From Phoenix dactylifera (lineage: Eukaryota; Streptophyta; Magnoliopsida; Arecales; Arecaceae), in NCBI RefSeq assembly GCF_009389715.1, contig NC_052401.1, forward strand, positions 2,220,843 to 2,284,842: 64,000 nt of DNA, in the 5' to 3' direction. Shown here in pieces: positions 22,690-33,289 of the stretch; within the stretch, counting starts at the first letter, position 1; each line of letters opens with the position of its first letter. The translations under genes were made by a program, and so were the position numbers. The notes under the pieces are model-generated. The model was not told the DNA's origin and made no database searches. It worked only from the letters and a program-made list of their open reading frames with translations.

Positions 22690-24036
22690 ATGATGTCCGC
22701 GCAGAGGGAGCTGGAGGACCGGTTTCAGAAGGTTGGGAACCGGCTCAACTCTCCTCTGTCCGCTATCGTTGAACTCCTCCATCTTCTTGATCAAACTGAG
22801 AGCTTTTTAGCAAGAGTAGAACAATCGCCATCTGAGTCAATGTCCAAGGCGCTTCGTCCTGCAATGAAGGCCCTGGTTGCTAAAGAGCTTTTAGGACATT
22901 CAGACGCGGATGTGAAAGTTGTCATGGCATTGTGGGTCAGTGAAATCACAAGAATAACAGCACCAGATGCGCCATATGATGATAATTTACTGAAGGAGGT
23001 ATTTCAAAAGATTGTTGAAGCCTTTGAGAAATTGGACCTTGACACTGTTGCTAAGGTCCAATCATGTGTTGTGATGTTGGATTTTGAATGTGATGCTCTG
23101 ATTCTTGAGATATTTCATTATTTCATGTGTACCATAAGGCCAAATCATTTAAAAAATATTTTTAATTCGATGGAGACCATTATGACACTTGTATTAGAAG
23201 AGAGTGACGATATTCCTAGAGAGCTTCTCATGTGCCTTCTAGATACTGTAAAAATTAATAACAAAGATGTGTCACCTATTGCTTGCAGACTTGGGGAGAA
23301 AGTGATGAGTAATTGCATAATGAAGCTCAAACCCTATATGAAAGGATTGGTAGATGACAGCAAACAATCTAAGAGGACTGTTTCTGATGAGGAAGACAAT
23401 AAGTACCAGGAAATAGACGAAGTCCCTGAAGGCGATGATGAAAATCTTGACTTGGGCCAGGAGTGTAATCACTTACAATCAGATGTGCAGAGTAAGGATG
23501 AAGAAACTGCAAACAATTCATCAAGAATCATAAATGAAACTGAGAAGGCCCCGCAAGATTTGCCTCTTGATCCAGTAGTATCCACCATTTATCCTATTGG
23601 GAGTGTTGAAGCATCTAGTGGCTCCGGAATGCCAACTCAAAATCCAATTGCACCTACTTTAAGCTTGCCGAAGCCATCATCCATATTCCCACCAGTCTTG
23701 CCATCTCCATCTACTATTGCTACTCGGGGTGAAGTACCAGTTAAACTTCCGTTTGGTCTATTTTCTGGTCCATCTTTAATACCATCTCCTGTTCCGGCCA
23801 TTCAAATAGGTTCTATTCAGATGCCAATCCATCTACATATTCAGCCTCCTGTTCCAGCTTCCTATTCTTTGAACCAGAACCCTTCAGACTGTCTACTCAA
23901 ACAAGCACCTCATGACTCTTCTCAAGGCAACTTAGGAGATGGAATACCTTTTATAGATAACAAGCCTGGTCTCCCACAGAAGATTCTTGATCCTTGTCCA
24001 GAAACCTTGAATTCCAAGCAGCCGAATGCTTTGTGA
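22690..24036 (+). CDS. captured chimeric ORF: PDS5 N-terminal region fused to a Pro-rich segment
   Basis: An uninterrupted 448-codon frame starts MMSAQRELEDRFQ. Residues 1 to about 217 resemble the N-terminal HEAT-repeat region of plant PDS5 cohesin-associated proteins: blocks such as LDQTESFLARVEQSPSES, SEITRITAPDAPYDD and METIMTLVLEESDDIP are characteristic. PDS5 binds cohesin and controls sister-chromatid cohesion and release. Normal plant PDS5 genes have many introns; none is here, so the segment came through RNA. A block after FEKLDLD seems shorter than in the family. From about residue 218 the match stops. An acidic stretch and then a Pro/Ser-rich tail (for example LIPSPVPAIQIGSIQMP) look like part of another plant protein I cannot name. 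The frame is open across the junction. Whether it is translated is unknown; the LTR could supply a promoter. Confidence 0.75.
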   Translation: MMSAQRELEDRFQKVGNRLNSPLSAIVELLHLLDQTESFLARVEQSPSESMSKALRPAMKALVAKELLGHSDADVKVVMALWVSEITRITAPDAPYDDNLLKEVFQKIVEAFEKLDLDTVAKVQSCVVMLDFECDALILEIFHYFMCTIRPNHLKNIFNSMETIMTLVLEESDDIPRELLMCLLDTVKINNKDVSPIACRLGEKVMSNCIMKLKPYMKGLVDDSKQSKRTVSDEEDNKYQEIDEVPEGDDENLDLGQECNHLQSDVQSKDEETANNSSRIINETEKAPQDLPLDPVVSTIYPIGSVEASSGSGMPTQNPIAPTLSLPKPSSIFPPVLPSPSTIATRGEVPVKLPFGLFSGPSLIPSPVPAIQIGSIQMPIHLHIQPPVPASYSLNQNPSDCLLKQAPHDSSQGNLGDGIPFIDNKPGLPQKILDPCPETLNSKQPNAL

Positions 24037-24074
24037 GACTCTCCAAAGAAAGAAGTTCTATCACCTCTGAATCA

Positions 24075-24335
24075 AATAGATAGATCTTCCTGGCAAGAAA
24101 GCTAAGACAAAGAAGAAAACCAAAACAGTTGTGGAGAAATATTGGGACTGGGAGCTCACAAATGCAACCAAACCTATATGGCTTTGCAACCCTAAAGATG
24201 TCACTAATGAGGAGTACAATGAGTTCTACAAGAAGGCTTTTGATGAGTACTTGGATCCTTTGGCCTCATCACACTTCACCACTAAGGGTCAAGTGGAATT
24301 CAGATCTATTCTTTTTGTGCCTGCTACAAGAAAGA
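24075..24335 (+). pseudogene. captured HSP90 segment (organellar-type)
   Basis: The frame reads KYWDWELTNATKPIW, then YNEFYKKAFDEYLDPLASSH and FTTKGQVEFRSILFVPA. These are middle-domain sequences of HSP90 chaperones, closest by memory to the chloroplast and mitochondrial forms, preceded by the Lys-rich linker. About 80 residues are present, without the ATPase or dimerisation domains, so it cannot work as a chaperone. No intron is present. It lies between the PDS5-containing ORF and the chromodomain and shares a frame with the latter. Confidence 0.75.
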
Positions 24336-24339
24336 GCAC

Positions 24340-24595
24340 CTACTTTAAAGATGGAGGCATCCAGCGCTTCTTGATTTGTTGGCGAGGACGACCAGATTCC
24401 GACTCCACTTGGATCATGCGCGAGGAGCGGCAGCAGAGTGACCCGGACTTCTTGGGGTACTACCAGAGCTGCACCGAGCCGCGCTCGTCGAGGTCGACTT
24501 CTTCCCACCCAGGAGGAGCCGGTGCGGACACCAGTGCCAGGTCACCTATCACTCGGATCTACGGTCACCGCAGAAGGATGGTCCAGCCAGTTTGA
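24340..24595 (+). pseudogene. chromovirus chromodomain and C-terminal tail
   Basis: The frame contains FLICWRGRPDSDSTWI, a chromodomain core of the type found at the C-terminus of chromovirus integrases, where it directs insertion to chromatin marks. An Arg/Ser/Gly tail runs on into the 3' LTR to a TGA at 24593-24595, as in several chromovirus clades. The integrase body in front of it is gone, replaced by the HSP90 segment. This fixes the parent element as a Ty3/Gypsy chromovirus. Confidence 0.75.
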
Positions 24596-24934
24596 TTTTA
24601 TTTTGGAGTGATTTTATGTTATTTGGGCTTATTAGGGTATTTTGTTATTTGACGGCCTGTAAGGCTTATTTTGGTATTTCGTTATTTTAAGGGTCTTTTG
24701 TGAGACTAGTTTCTTTTTACGGGTCTTTTGCATTTTCTGAGTTTTATAAATATGTTGGACCGTACATCGTTTAGGGTTATGCTATGAATAAAGTTTTGTG
24801 ATTCTCTTCTTTTAGCCTTGGTGTGAAGCCTTGAGCTAGGGCTAAGTGCGAAGCTTAGTTCTCTCCCTCTCTTCTTCCTCTTGTCTCCTTCCTCTTCTCT
24901 CTTTCACCCTCTTTTCCCCTGCTGTCCGACATCA
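24530..24934 (+). repeat. 3' LTR of gene-capturing element
   Basis: Begins CGGTGCGGAC where the 5' LTR has TGGTGCAGAC (the TG terminus has decayed) and ends GACATCA, followed by the exact AAGCT duplication. Confidence 0.85.
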
Positions 24935-24939
24935 AAGCT

Positions 24940-25085
24940 ACTTCAGCTGCAGCATCATTTTGCTACTGAACATTATATATCTCTAAGAACAGCAAGTTTG
25001 CATTCTTCATTTTTTTGAATAGTTCACACTTGAGCAATAAATAAGCAGTCCTTGGGCACCTTGATAATATGTAGGAATGGTTCTC
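24940..25085 (+). other. displaced 3' UTR of hydrolase gene 2
   Basis: Directly after the element's target duplication the original sequence continues, with AATAAATAA near 25037. It was contiguous with the hydrolase stop codon at 21508 before the insertion. Transcripts may now end inside the LTR instead. Confidence 0.5.
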
Positions 25086-28000
25086 TTGGATTTGAGTAGT
25101 TGAGTAGTACTGCCTATATAATTGAGTTTACTGTATACAGCATGTAAAACACTATTGACGAAGTAGCCTCCATTCTGAGATCCCTGGTTTTTAGTCTCAT
25201 TTTAATGATGACATGTAAGGCGGTTTCTCATGTTGTTTTCAAAAACATAAAATAATAAAATAAAATAAAGATAATGATATGTGTCGTGTTTTTTTATTTA
25301 ATAATATTGGAACTGTCCATATACATGCTTACATACATCATCCAAAAAAATCACAATATTTATTAAACAAAAAAAGGATTTCCATTTATCCACTCTTGGA
25401 TTCTCTATTTATCATTATTTTAAATGTAAATACTAACTTCCATTCATGTAATCAATGTGTCTATAAGAAGAGTTCATATGAAAAAATAAATTCAAGCATA
25501 TAAAGAATATGTCAAGAAACAATAAGGGCATGAAAAGATGCAGTTACGAAGCTGCAAATATGCATCCACAGCCAGAGTAAATCTCAACCAGGGTTGCTAG
25601 ACTGATTGGATAAATTGCATTAGAACCATTTTAATTAACTCTTCGGACATCATGTGAGAAATCAATTGCATTCACACCCTTCCTAATTTTCTATTTCCCC
25701 TCTCCTTACTTATTGAACCTTTTCTTTCTTAGAAGACATCATTGTGGGTCAGCCTAACATTTTCATTTTAAATTTGTAATCAAACAATATAACTGAAAAA
25801 AGTAAAGGAATTTGACATCATAAGTATTATAATCAGCATGATATATATATATATATATAGACAAATCAAGAAATAAGAAAATATAATTGTAGACAATTTT
25901 CATAATAGCCACAGACATAAATGAATGCCCATCATGATAGCTTATTACACAACAAGCTAGGAGAGTACAGCATGCCAAGAATAAATTACTCTCCAAATAC
26001 AATATAAGTAGAGAAATAATTTTTTTTAATCGGAATGACAAGGGAAAAAAAATTAAACATTATCCACTTTTTTGGTTATGTGATATACATTATAATTCTC
26101 TGGTTACTTGACACATGATGGAAACACTGGCTAATTCCAGTGTATAGATTAGTCCACCATATCAGCTCATGAAAACATATGGTGAAATTCATAATGAAGT
26201 CTGAGTTAAGTAGTTGTCCTGTTAGATAAAACAGAACAAACCACAACAAACTTGAGAATAAGAAATTAAAATCTGCATTAAGAAAATGTAACAAACAGGA
26301 AAGCAACAAAGGTGCAACCGTAGGCTGCATTTAAATTGCAAAAAAAATGGAACTACAGGCAAATTTGACTGTAATTTCAGTTACAACTCAAGTACTCTAA
26401 CTTACAATTGGAATTGGAAACCACCTCTTGTAGAACCTGTTCTCCAATCCCTCACCATTCTCAAATCCATAAAATTTGCCAGTATATAATGTTATTATAC
26501 TATTTTCGCAAAAATATTTTAAATATATAGATTTATTTGTATAATAATGTATAATTATTCAATATTAAATATATTTTATAAAATTCGATTATTATAATAT
26601 TTATTATATTGTTATAATCATTTAGTAGTCTAATTATTATTATTATTATTTCTATTATGATAATATACCTATTTAATTGCTATTATTGTAGCATGACGAT
26701 TTTATTGTAATCTATATGTGATGTGAGACTAATAATCATAGTTATATTATTTATTAATTATCATAATATATAATGCCTTGGTCTCCTTCCTATATGTTTC
26801 ATCCATAATATTTTTGCCCCAGTGGGTCTTTCTCTCTGGAACCTTGGGTTACTAATTGGTGAAATACTTGGAAATCCGAAACCTTTTTGAATGATATTCA
26901 AGAGAAAAACATACTAAAAAAATTCATAGAGGAAGAACTATTCCTCTCGGATGAAACGATAAAGAATACTCGGAGATGCATATACAAAAAAATTCATATA
27001 GGAATACACAAGGAAATGACACTACAAGTCAAAACACAATGAATATCATCTCCATATCATTTTTGATTTCTCGATAAATATAATTTGTTTCGCCAATTAT
27101 ATTTATGATTATAATAATGTATATAATTATTATAGTATCGAGTAATCTTGTAGTGATATAGTTACTACAATTAGTAATTATTATGATAATCCAGTATAAT
27201 TTAATAATATTATATTTATTATTCCATTATAATTACAAAAATAATATGATAATTATTAGCATATAACAAACAATGTAGTTTACCATTTTCAAGGGGTAAC
27301 CTCACAAGATCATTTGTTGCATTATCATACCTATCGGATAAGCAAATAATCAAAAAGCTGTATTTGTTATCTTCAATATAGACAATTAAATAGAAAAAAT
27401 TTTTGTTCATCTCGATCTTTATAGTGGTCTGCTCCCGACAACTCTTAAGCAGGGGTTTGAATTTTTTTCTCCAGCCTCCAACAAACCCCCATAGTCCAAG
27501 CTTATTTAATTGCATCTAGCCTTGGCTAGATAGGGTTATCCGTATGTTACATGGTAAAAGTTTGACTTGCAACTAATATTAACAATTAAAGACCAACCTA
27601 AATGCTGGAGTTCAGGAAAATGACAAGCAATGCAGCATGGTGATTCTACAACCAAATAGAGAATCAAATTGTTCTAAGAGGTTGATCAATTTTGTGATTT
27701 TGTAGTCAGATAAAAAATTAGAAGGCTTTTGCTACTGTGGGGTTTGGGAAGGATCAAATATATGCAGTCTTGCCCTTGCATGTGAAAAAGTTGTTCTCAT
27801 GTTTCTATCCATAACTTCCAAGTCACAGTGGAGCAACCTTATTGGTGTGCTAAGGCTCACCTCATAGCTAAAGAATCAACTGGTTCTCAAAAATTGCGAT
27901 GGAGGTTGTTGGTTGAGATGAAACAAAGAGAAGAGAACAGCGGACAGCCAGAAACTCGAGTGATCCTTTCCTTTTAAGTGTTTCTCTATAATATCTTGCA

Positions 28001-31000
28001 ATACAGACAAATTCAACACCCACTACATGAATAAGTTGTCAGAAACCAACAATCAACAAATAGCTAGAAACTTTCTTGAGATCTTTAAGATAGGCAAACT
28101 CTGTCTAATCAAGCTAAAGAGTTTTCTTCACATGTTTAGCAACCAAAAAAACCTGAATTATGCTTGATCTCTCAACCAAGGGCAATAATCTATGCCTTAA
28201 GCCTTCCACATGACTTAGCCATTTTCATGTGCGGTTTGGAAGTGACCATGCCCAAATTTTGGAAGATGTGTCAGTGACTTGAGCTTGATCTCCTACGTAG
28301 CCACTACAATATTTGCTTTGGAACTACTAACTTCGGATTAAATCCTTCTTTAGGTCAACACAACAGCCTCTGATTAACATGTAGTTATTCTTCACTGCAT
28401 GATAATATGGGAAGACCCAACTAGCATTATATTCTCAGTTCTACAAACAGGCATATCACATAAGTTGATCAAAGGGGTAAGTTAGACATGCAATCACCAT
28501 TTACAGAAATTACACTGAATGAAGTAAATATATTCCTGGTCAAATATCTATGCATCTCTTTATGGCATTAATGCCCAAACTGTTAAATGATTCAGAATGT
28601 TTTACAATAAATAGGGTCCAAGGCAACTAGAATTTCGTGAGAAAGAGTGGTAAGATGAATGTGTGGCAATATGGTGGGAGGCACAAAAGTTTTGTTGATT
28701 GATGAGAAAAGTAATGGAGACGTACAAATAATAATTTGAAAAGAGGAGACTGCATTTGCTGCATGGTTGTGCTCTGTTCTTCCATGTTCTGTTACCACAG
28801 ATTTAATCCAACCAGATGTATGATCCAAGTGACAGACCAAGAATATAAAGTGTATATGCAAGTGGCTATTTTACAGAGTCTGAATGGGGGAAAAAATGCT
28901 AAGACAAATCAGTATTATAACTTCCTAGTGGCCATGTGGAGAAAATTGGACAAAAGCGGTTTGTGACTAAAACAAAAGAAAAAAAAGCACTCTGAAATTC
29001 AGGATTCAAGAAAAAGTATATTGACACACTCTTCCTGATCATATTTTCTTGTCGCAAATCTGCTACATTGAAAGTTCCTGCAACAAAGCTGCTTGCATTT
29101 GTCTCACATGCATGAGAAAATAGGAGAATTTCTTGACTGTAGGAAAGAATATGATAAGGAGTACTAAGTGACTTGTCTTTAGGTGCTTATACATTAATGG
29201 ATGAACATTAGGTCTAGTTTACAATGCTCACAAAGTTTACTTCCTGGTGCCTTTGTATACATGTGAATAATGTGAACAGATACATGAAGACCAATGTATA
29301 GAACGTCTAACCTGTAAAAATAAGTAATAGCTGCATGAGACTTCTCTCCTGCCTCTCCGAGCTTGTAAATCTCTCTGTTCATTTCTCTGCTTTGGTGGTA
29401 GCAGTTCTGCCCAGACCTAAAAACCTAAGCCGGACACTGAGCACCAACCATGCCAAATGCATCAGATCAAATTAATATACCTTTCTGACAGACTCTTGCA
29501 GCGCGGAGTTATAAAGTAATTGCATGCTACAAGAGATAATAGATCATTTCGCACATGTTTTTTTGGCGGGTCATTGCAATGGCTTTCACATATATACAAG
29601 GCTTTGACAGGGCATAAGCAAAGCTCGTAGTCATTTCTTCAAATTATGATACTACCTTTTGCCTTCCAATTCTGAAGGCCATTGTTTTCAATTCTCGTGA
29701 ATGTTATTTATACATGCCCAATTTATAATGTTGGTCGATTTCATTTTAACAAGCACTTGTAGATCTTATAAGCCAATGGCTACAGTATTGAGCCTGTGAA
29801 ATACAGTTACTTGCATCTATCATGGACGGTATATCAGAGTAAGTGCAGAAACATTGATTGTTTCATAACAAAGGCACAACACTTAATTACATAATTATCA
29901 TAAGTGTGAAAAGTAAAATAATGCACAGAGACAATTAGAAGAGTGGGAACCTATAAAATACATAAATTTGCAGAAAAGAAGATATTGTGTCATATTTTAT
30001 TCAATAAACATGCAGAAGTCTTTATATAACTTAGACCCAAGAAGCTTTTCTCTTTAGATTGAAGGACCAGTTAATTTGCCTGGGCAGGCAGAATTAATCT
30101 TGTTCGCTGGCATGTGTTTTTTCTCACAGTACTCACAGTACTTCGTTTCATGGATACAGAATGGACATTATTGTTTATTTTGTATTTTGCCTGGTTCTCT
30201 GGACTGGATCACTTTTGACATTTTTTTGGTAGAGTTTTGGAAGCCAAACTTTACCTTTCTCCACTGTAACCATTAAGATCAATTGAAAATATTCTAAATG
30301 TCTTTCAACACAGATGTCAGACATATAAGGAACCAAGGTCAATAAGCAACAAGAATATGTGCAACTTAACTAACCCAATAACAGATTAAAATATATGCAT
30401 CGGATTAAAATAGAATTTTCTTTTATGCACAAATATTGGATCAAAATGACTCATGTAGGAACAAATGGAGGAAAAGGTTCATGTGGCCAACCCCAATTAG
30501 TTCGGGGATTAAGGCTTAATTGAGTTATTGATCAAAAAATTCAGATTACAACAATGTAGATACATCTCATAGGAGCATGTTATGATAGAAATGAATGAAA
30601 ACAAATAGACGACAATGAGATCCAGAGCACTTTATGTGGTTTAAAGAATAAAATAGAGTTACAATTTCACATATCAGCATACCTGTTGCAGCAATGACTG
30701 ATTGTGATACATGAATGTTATTCCATCTTATACAATGTTTGGTAGGATAGCACCAAATATCACTGCAGCTGGATAACTCATATCAAAAACAATCACCAGC
30801 GCTGCCAAATTGCAACATATCAAAGGAAGAGGAGGTGAATGTGACACAATGCTGGTATTTGATCAAGTCATTCCAAAAACTGCAGCAGTCAATACCCTCA
30901 GATCCTTTCACACTACTGAGCTTCTCATATCTCAGCTATATTGTTTTTGGAGAAGCAAAACACAAGTGCTGCACAAATTTCAACAGGCCAGAGTGAGAGC

Positions 31001-31007
31001 TTGAGAA
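25086..31007. other. long intergenic stretch, TE relics but no gene seen
   Basis: No open frame looks like a known protein. The stretch at 26460-27240 is extremely AT-rich with many ATTATAATA-type permutations. A degenerate Au-type SINE lies at 27728-27866. A short block at 30475-30535 (GGCCAACCCCAATTAG, GGGATTAAGGCTTAA) resembles the 3' end of another dispersed SINE-like repeat. The rest is unremarkable. Confidence 0.5.
27728..27866 (-). mobile_element. degenerate Au-type SINE
   Basis: On the minus strand it starts GGTGAGCCTTAGCAC and continues AAGGTTGCTCCACTGTGAC. Later come CAAGGGCAAGACTGCA and CTTCCCAAACCCCAC, the same order of blocks as the copy at 16144-16309 but more decayed. The B box is nearly lost. 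Confidence 0.6.
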
Positions 31008-31050
31008 AAGAGAGAGAGAGAGGGAGGGAGGGTGGGAGAGAGAGAGAGCG
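31008..31050. repeat. GA-rich simple repeat
   Basis: Interrupted AGAG/GGGA tract just beyond the 3' end of the minus-strand PPR gene. Confidence 0.75.
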
Positions 31051-31118
31051 ACAGAGATGCAAATGATTACTTCTTTGTCCGGCCCAAGACTAACTGGAAT
31101 ACCCTTGAGTTATTCAAA

Positions 31119-33289
31119 CTAACCGCCCAGAACTTCGTTCTCTAAGTAACAAACTGTATGATGCTTGTAGTCTTCACCAAATCCCTTAAACAAAACACCA
31201 TGGGTACAAGAATCAGGATGAATGCCTTTCTCGTGCATCTCACCATACAACCTCAGTGCTTCATTCCAGTTACCTAAATTGCAATTCTCGTTTATGAGTA
31301 AAGTGTACGTATACTTATTGGGAGACAATCCTTTTTCCTGCATCTCATGGAAGTGCTCGTATGCCAATTCGATCTTGTGCCTTCTGCATAGCCCATTAAT
31401 AAGAGCGTTGAATGTTATCTCATTAGGTGATACATCCTCCTCCAGCATCTTCGAAAAAAAAGTATATGCTGCCTCAAGACTTCCTCTATTGGCATGGGCA
31501 TGAATCAAAACAGTATAGGTCACAACCGATGGAGATAAACTACTACTAATCATGCTATCAAATAAATCCTTTGCTTCTCTAAAACGACCTTTCTCACAAT
31601 GAGCATGAATTAAGCAAGTATAGGTCACGCAATCAGGATGAAAACCATCATTGACCATCTTCCGCCACAATCGATATGCTTCTCTCAGATTTCCTGTCTT
31701 GCAAAGACCATCAATTAGAACATTGTAAGTGACAGTATCAGGTGAGATACCTCTTGTTATCATCTCCTCTCGCAATTGGAAAGCTTGAGACGTAGCACCA
31801 AGTCTCAATTCTCCAACTATCCTTGCCGTGTAGGCATAACAATCTGCCTTCAAGCCATTACTCAACATCTCATTAAAAAACCCTTTTGCCATGGCAAGAT
31901 TTCCCATCTTGCAAGACCCGTTTACAAGAATAGTATAGGTATAAACATCAGGCCGAAGCCCACATTCAATCATATCCTCTTTAAACTTCTGAGCCTCCTC
32001 CAAGGCTCCTGATCGACAATGACCATCTATAAGAATATTATATGTCCTGGCAGTCGGAAGGATGCGGGCATCTCTCAAATGTTCAAACAAGTGAAGAGCC
32101 TCCTTTACATTCCCCACTCGACAATACCCATAAATCAATGAGTTGTAAGAAACCACGTCCTGCACCAAATTGATCTTCTCCATCTCAAAGAACTTCTCTC
32201 GAGCCTCATCCATCCGCCCACTTCTACACAGTCCATAGATTAAAGTATTGTAAGTCGCCACCGTCGGTGTCACACCTCTCCCTGCCATCTCATCCTTAAC
32301 ACCCAAAGCTTCATCTATGCAACCTCTGCGAAGCAAAGCATTAATCAGAGGATTGTAAGTAAACGCTGAAGCCTTTCCCGAACTCCTCATTTTGTCGAGC
32401 AGCTTCTCTGCCTTATCCAGTTCCCCCTTCTTTGATAACCCATTGATGACGACATTATAGGTGACGTCATTAGGCAAGAACCCAGTGCCCTTCATCTCCA
32501 TCTCTCCCAAGAGCTTGAGGGCCTCTTCGGCCTTCCCTTCCTTACAGTAAGAATCCAGCATCGTATTGTAAGTTACAATCGTCGGCCGGATGCCGACCTT
32601 AAGCATCTCTCTATAGACTGCTCTCACATCCATCCACTGGTCCTTGTCTCTGAGAATCCTCAGCACTCTATTGCAGTTCTTGACGTCGGGGAGGAATCCG
32701 TGGGCGACCATCTTGTAGAAGGTGGAGAGGGCGCCCTCCACCATCGAACACTTGGTGTACATCCAGAGGAGGAGGTCGAGGAGCTTGGCGGTGACGGCGT
32801 CGGAGCCAGCGTAGCCATCAATAAGGAGGTCGACGACGCGGTGGAGGAGGCGGAGGCGGAAAGCACGGTGGGCGACGGAATACGCGGCGCGCATGAGGCC
32901 GCCATCGGCGAGGATCTCGAGAACGGCGAGGAAGGCGATATCGGAGTGGTCGAATCCTGGCTGACGCTCGGCCCAGCGGAAGAAGCGGAGGGCGAGGCGG
33001 GGGCGGCGGCGGACGGAGTCGAGCGCGGAGAGGAAGAGGTCGCGGTCGGCGATGAGGGGTTTGAGGGAGTCCGGGGCAACGAAGTCGCGGGTGAAGGCGA
33101 GAGGGTTGGAGTCGAGGATGTCGGAGAGGAGGGTTTCGAGGGACGGGGGTTGGGGGTTTGGGGATCGAGTTGGGAGTAGGGTTTGGAGGAGAGGAGGAGG
33201 TGGAGGAGCTTGGCCGCGGCGGCGGAGATGGCCGGAGCTACGGTCCTTGAGGCCGTGACCGAGGAGGAGGAGGAGGAGAAGCAGAGCAT
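31119..33289 (-). CDS. P-type pentatricopeptide repeat protein, apparent frameshift near the N-terminus
   Basis: An intronless minus-strand gene ends at TAG 31121-31119. From about residue 140 it holds some 15 tandem 35-residue PPR motifs (for example PTVATYNTLIYGLCRSGRMD and PDTVTYNVLIDGLCKTGNLR) and closes with PDSCTHGVLFKGF. The order and the ends match the single-copy P-type PPR family of Arabidopsis At1g22960, predicted mitochondrial, about 720 residues; here 33289-31119 would give about 723. Such proteins bind single-stranded organellar RNA. The ATG at 33289 starts a Ser/Ala-rich targeting-like leader, but the frame changes by one base in a C-rich run around 33143-33160; after it the PPR frame reads SLETLLSDILDSNPLAF without stops. 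One missing base explains this, either a sequencing slip or a real mutation. If real, translation could start only at Met 32894 (591 residues), losing the leader. The 5' part is very GC-rich. Confidence 0.85.

Larger units (their letters stand above)
21531..24934 (+). mobile_element. non-autonomous chromovirus-type LTR retrotransposon carrying host gene segments
   Basis: The LTRs at 21531-21945 (415 bp) and 24530-24934 (405 bp) align over their full length with roughly 30 differences by eye. The AAGCT target duplication is exact, so this is one insertion. The primer site TGGTATCAGAGC lies at 21950-21961. A purine stretch (AGGAGGAG) precedes the 3' LTR. The only retroviral-type coding left is a chromodomain at the 3' end that reads into the LTR, as in Ty3/Gypsy chromoviruses. 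A few gag-like codons may remain near 22070. Gag core, protease, reverse transcriptase and integrase core are absent. In their place stand intronless segments from at least two host genes. The element lies in the 3' UTR of hydrolase gene 2 in the same orientation. It needs proteins in trans to move. Confidence 0.88.

Noticed and set aside
26460..27240. Very AT-rich block as a replication origin or matrix attachment region
   Set aside because: Base composition alone is no evidence. I saw no specific motif or element boundary.
30475..30535. A short block resembling the 3' end of a dispersed SINE
   Set aside because: Only about 60 bases fit, with no head and no boundaries, too little for a separate annotation.
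32700..33258. Plus-strand Gly/Glu-rich frames opposite the PPR gene start
   Set aside because: They are shadows of the GC-rich 5' part of the PPR gene and show no domain or splice logic.
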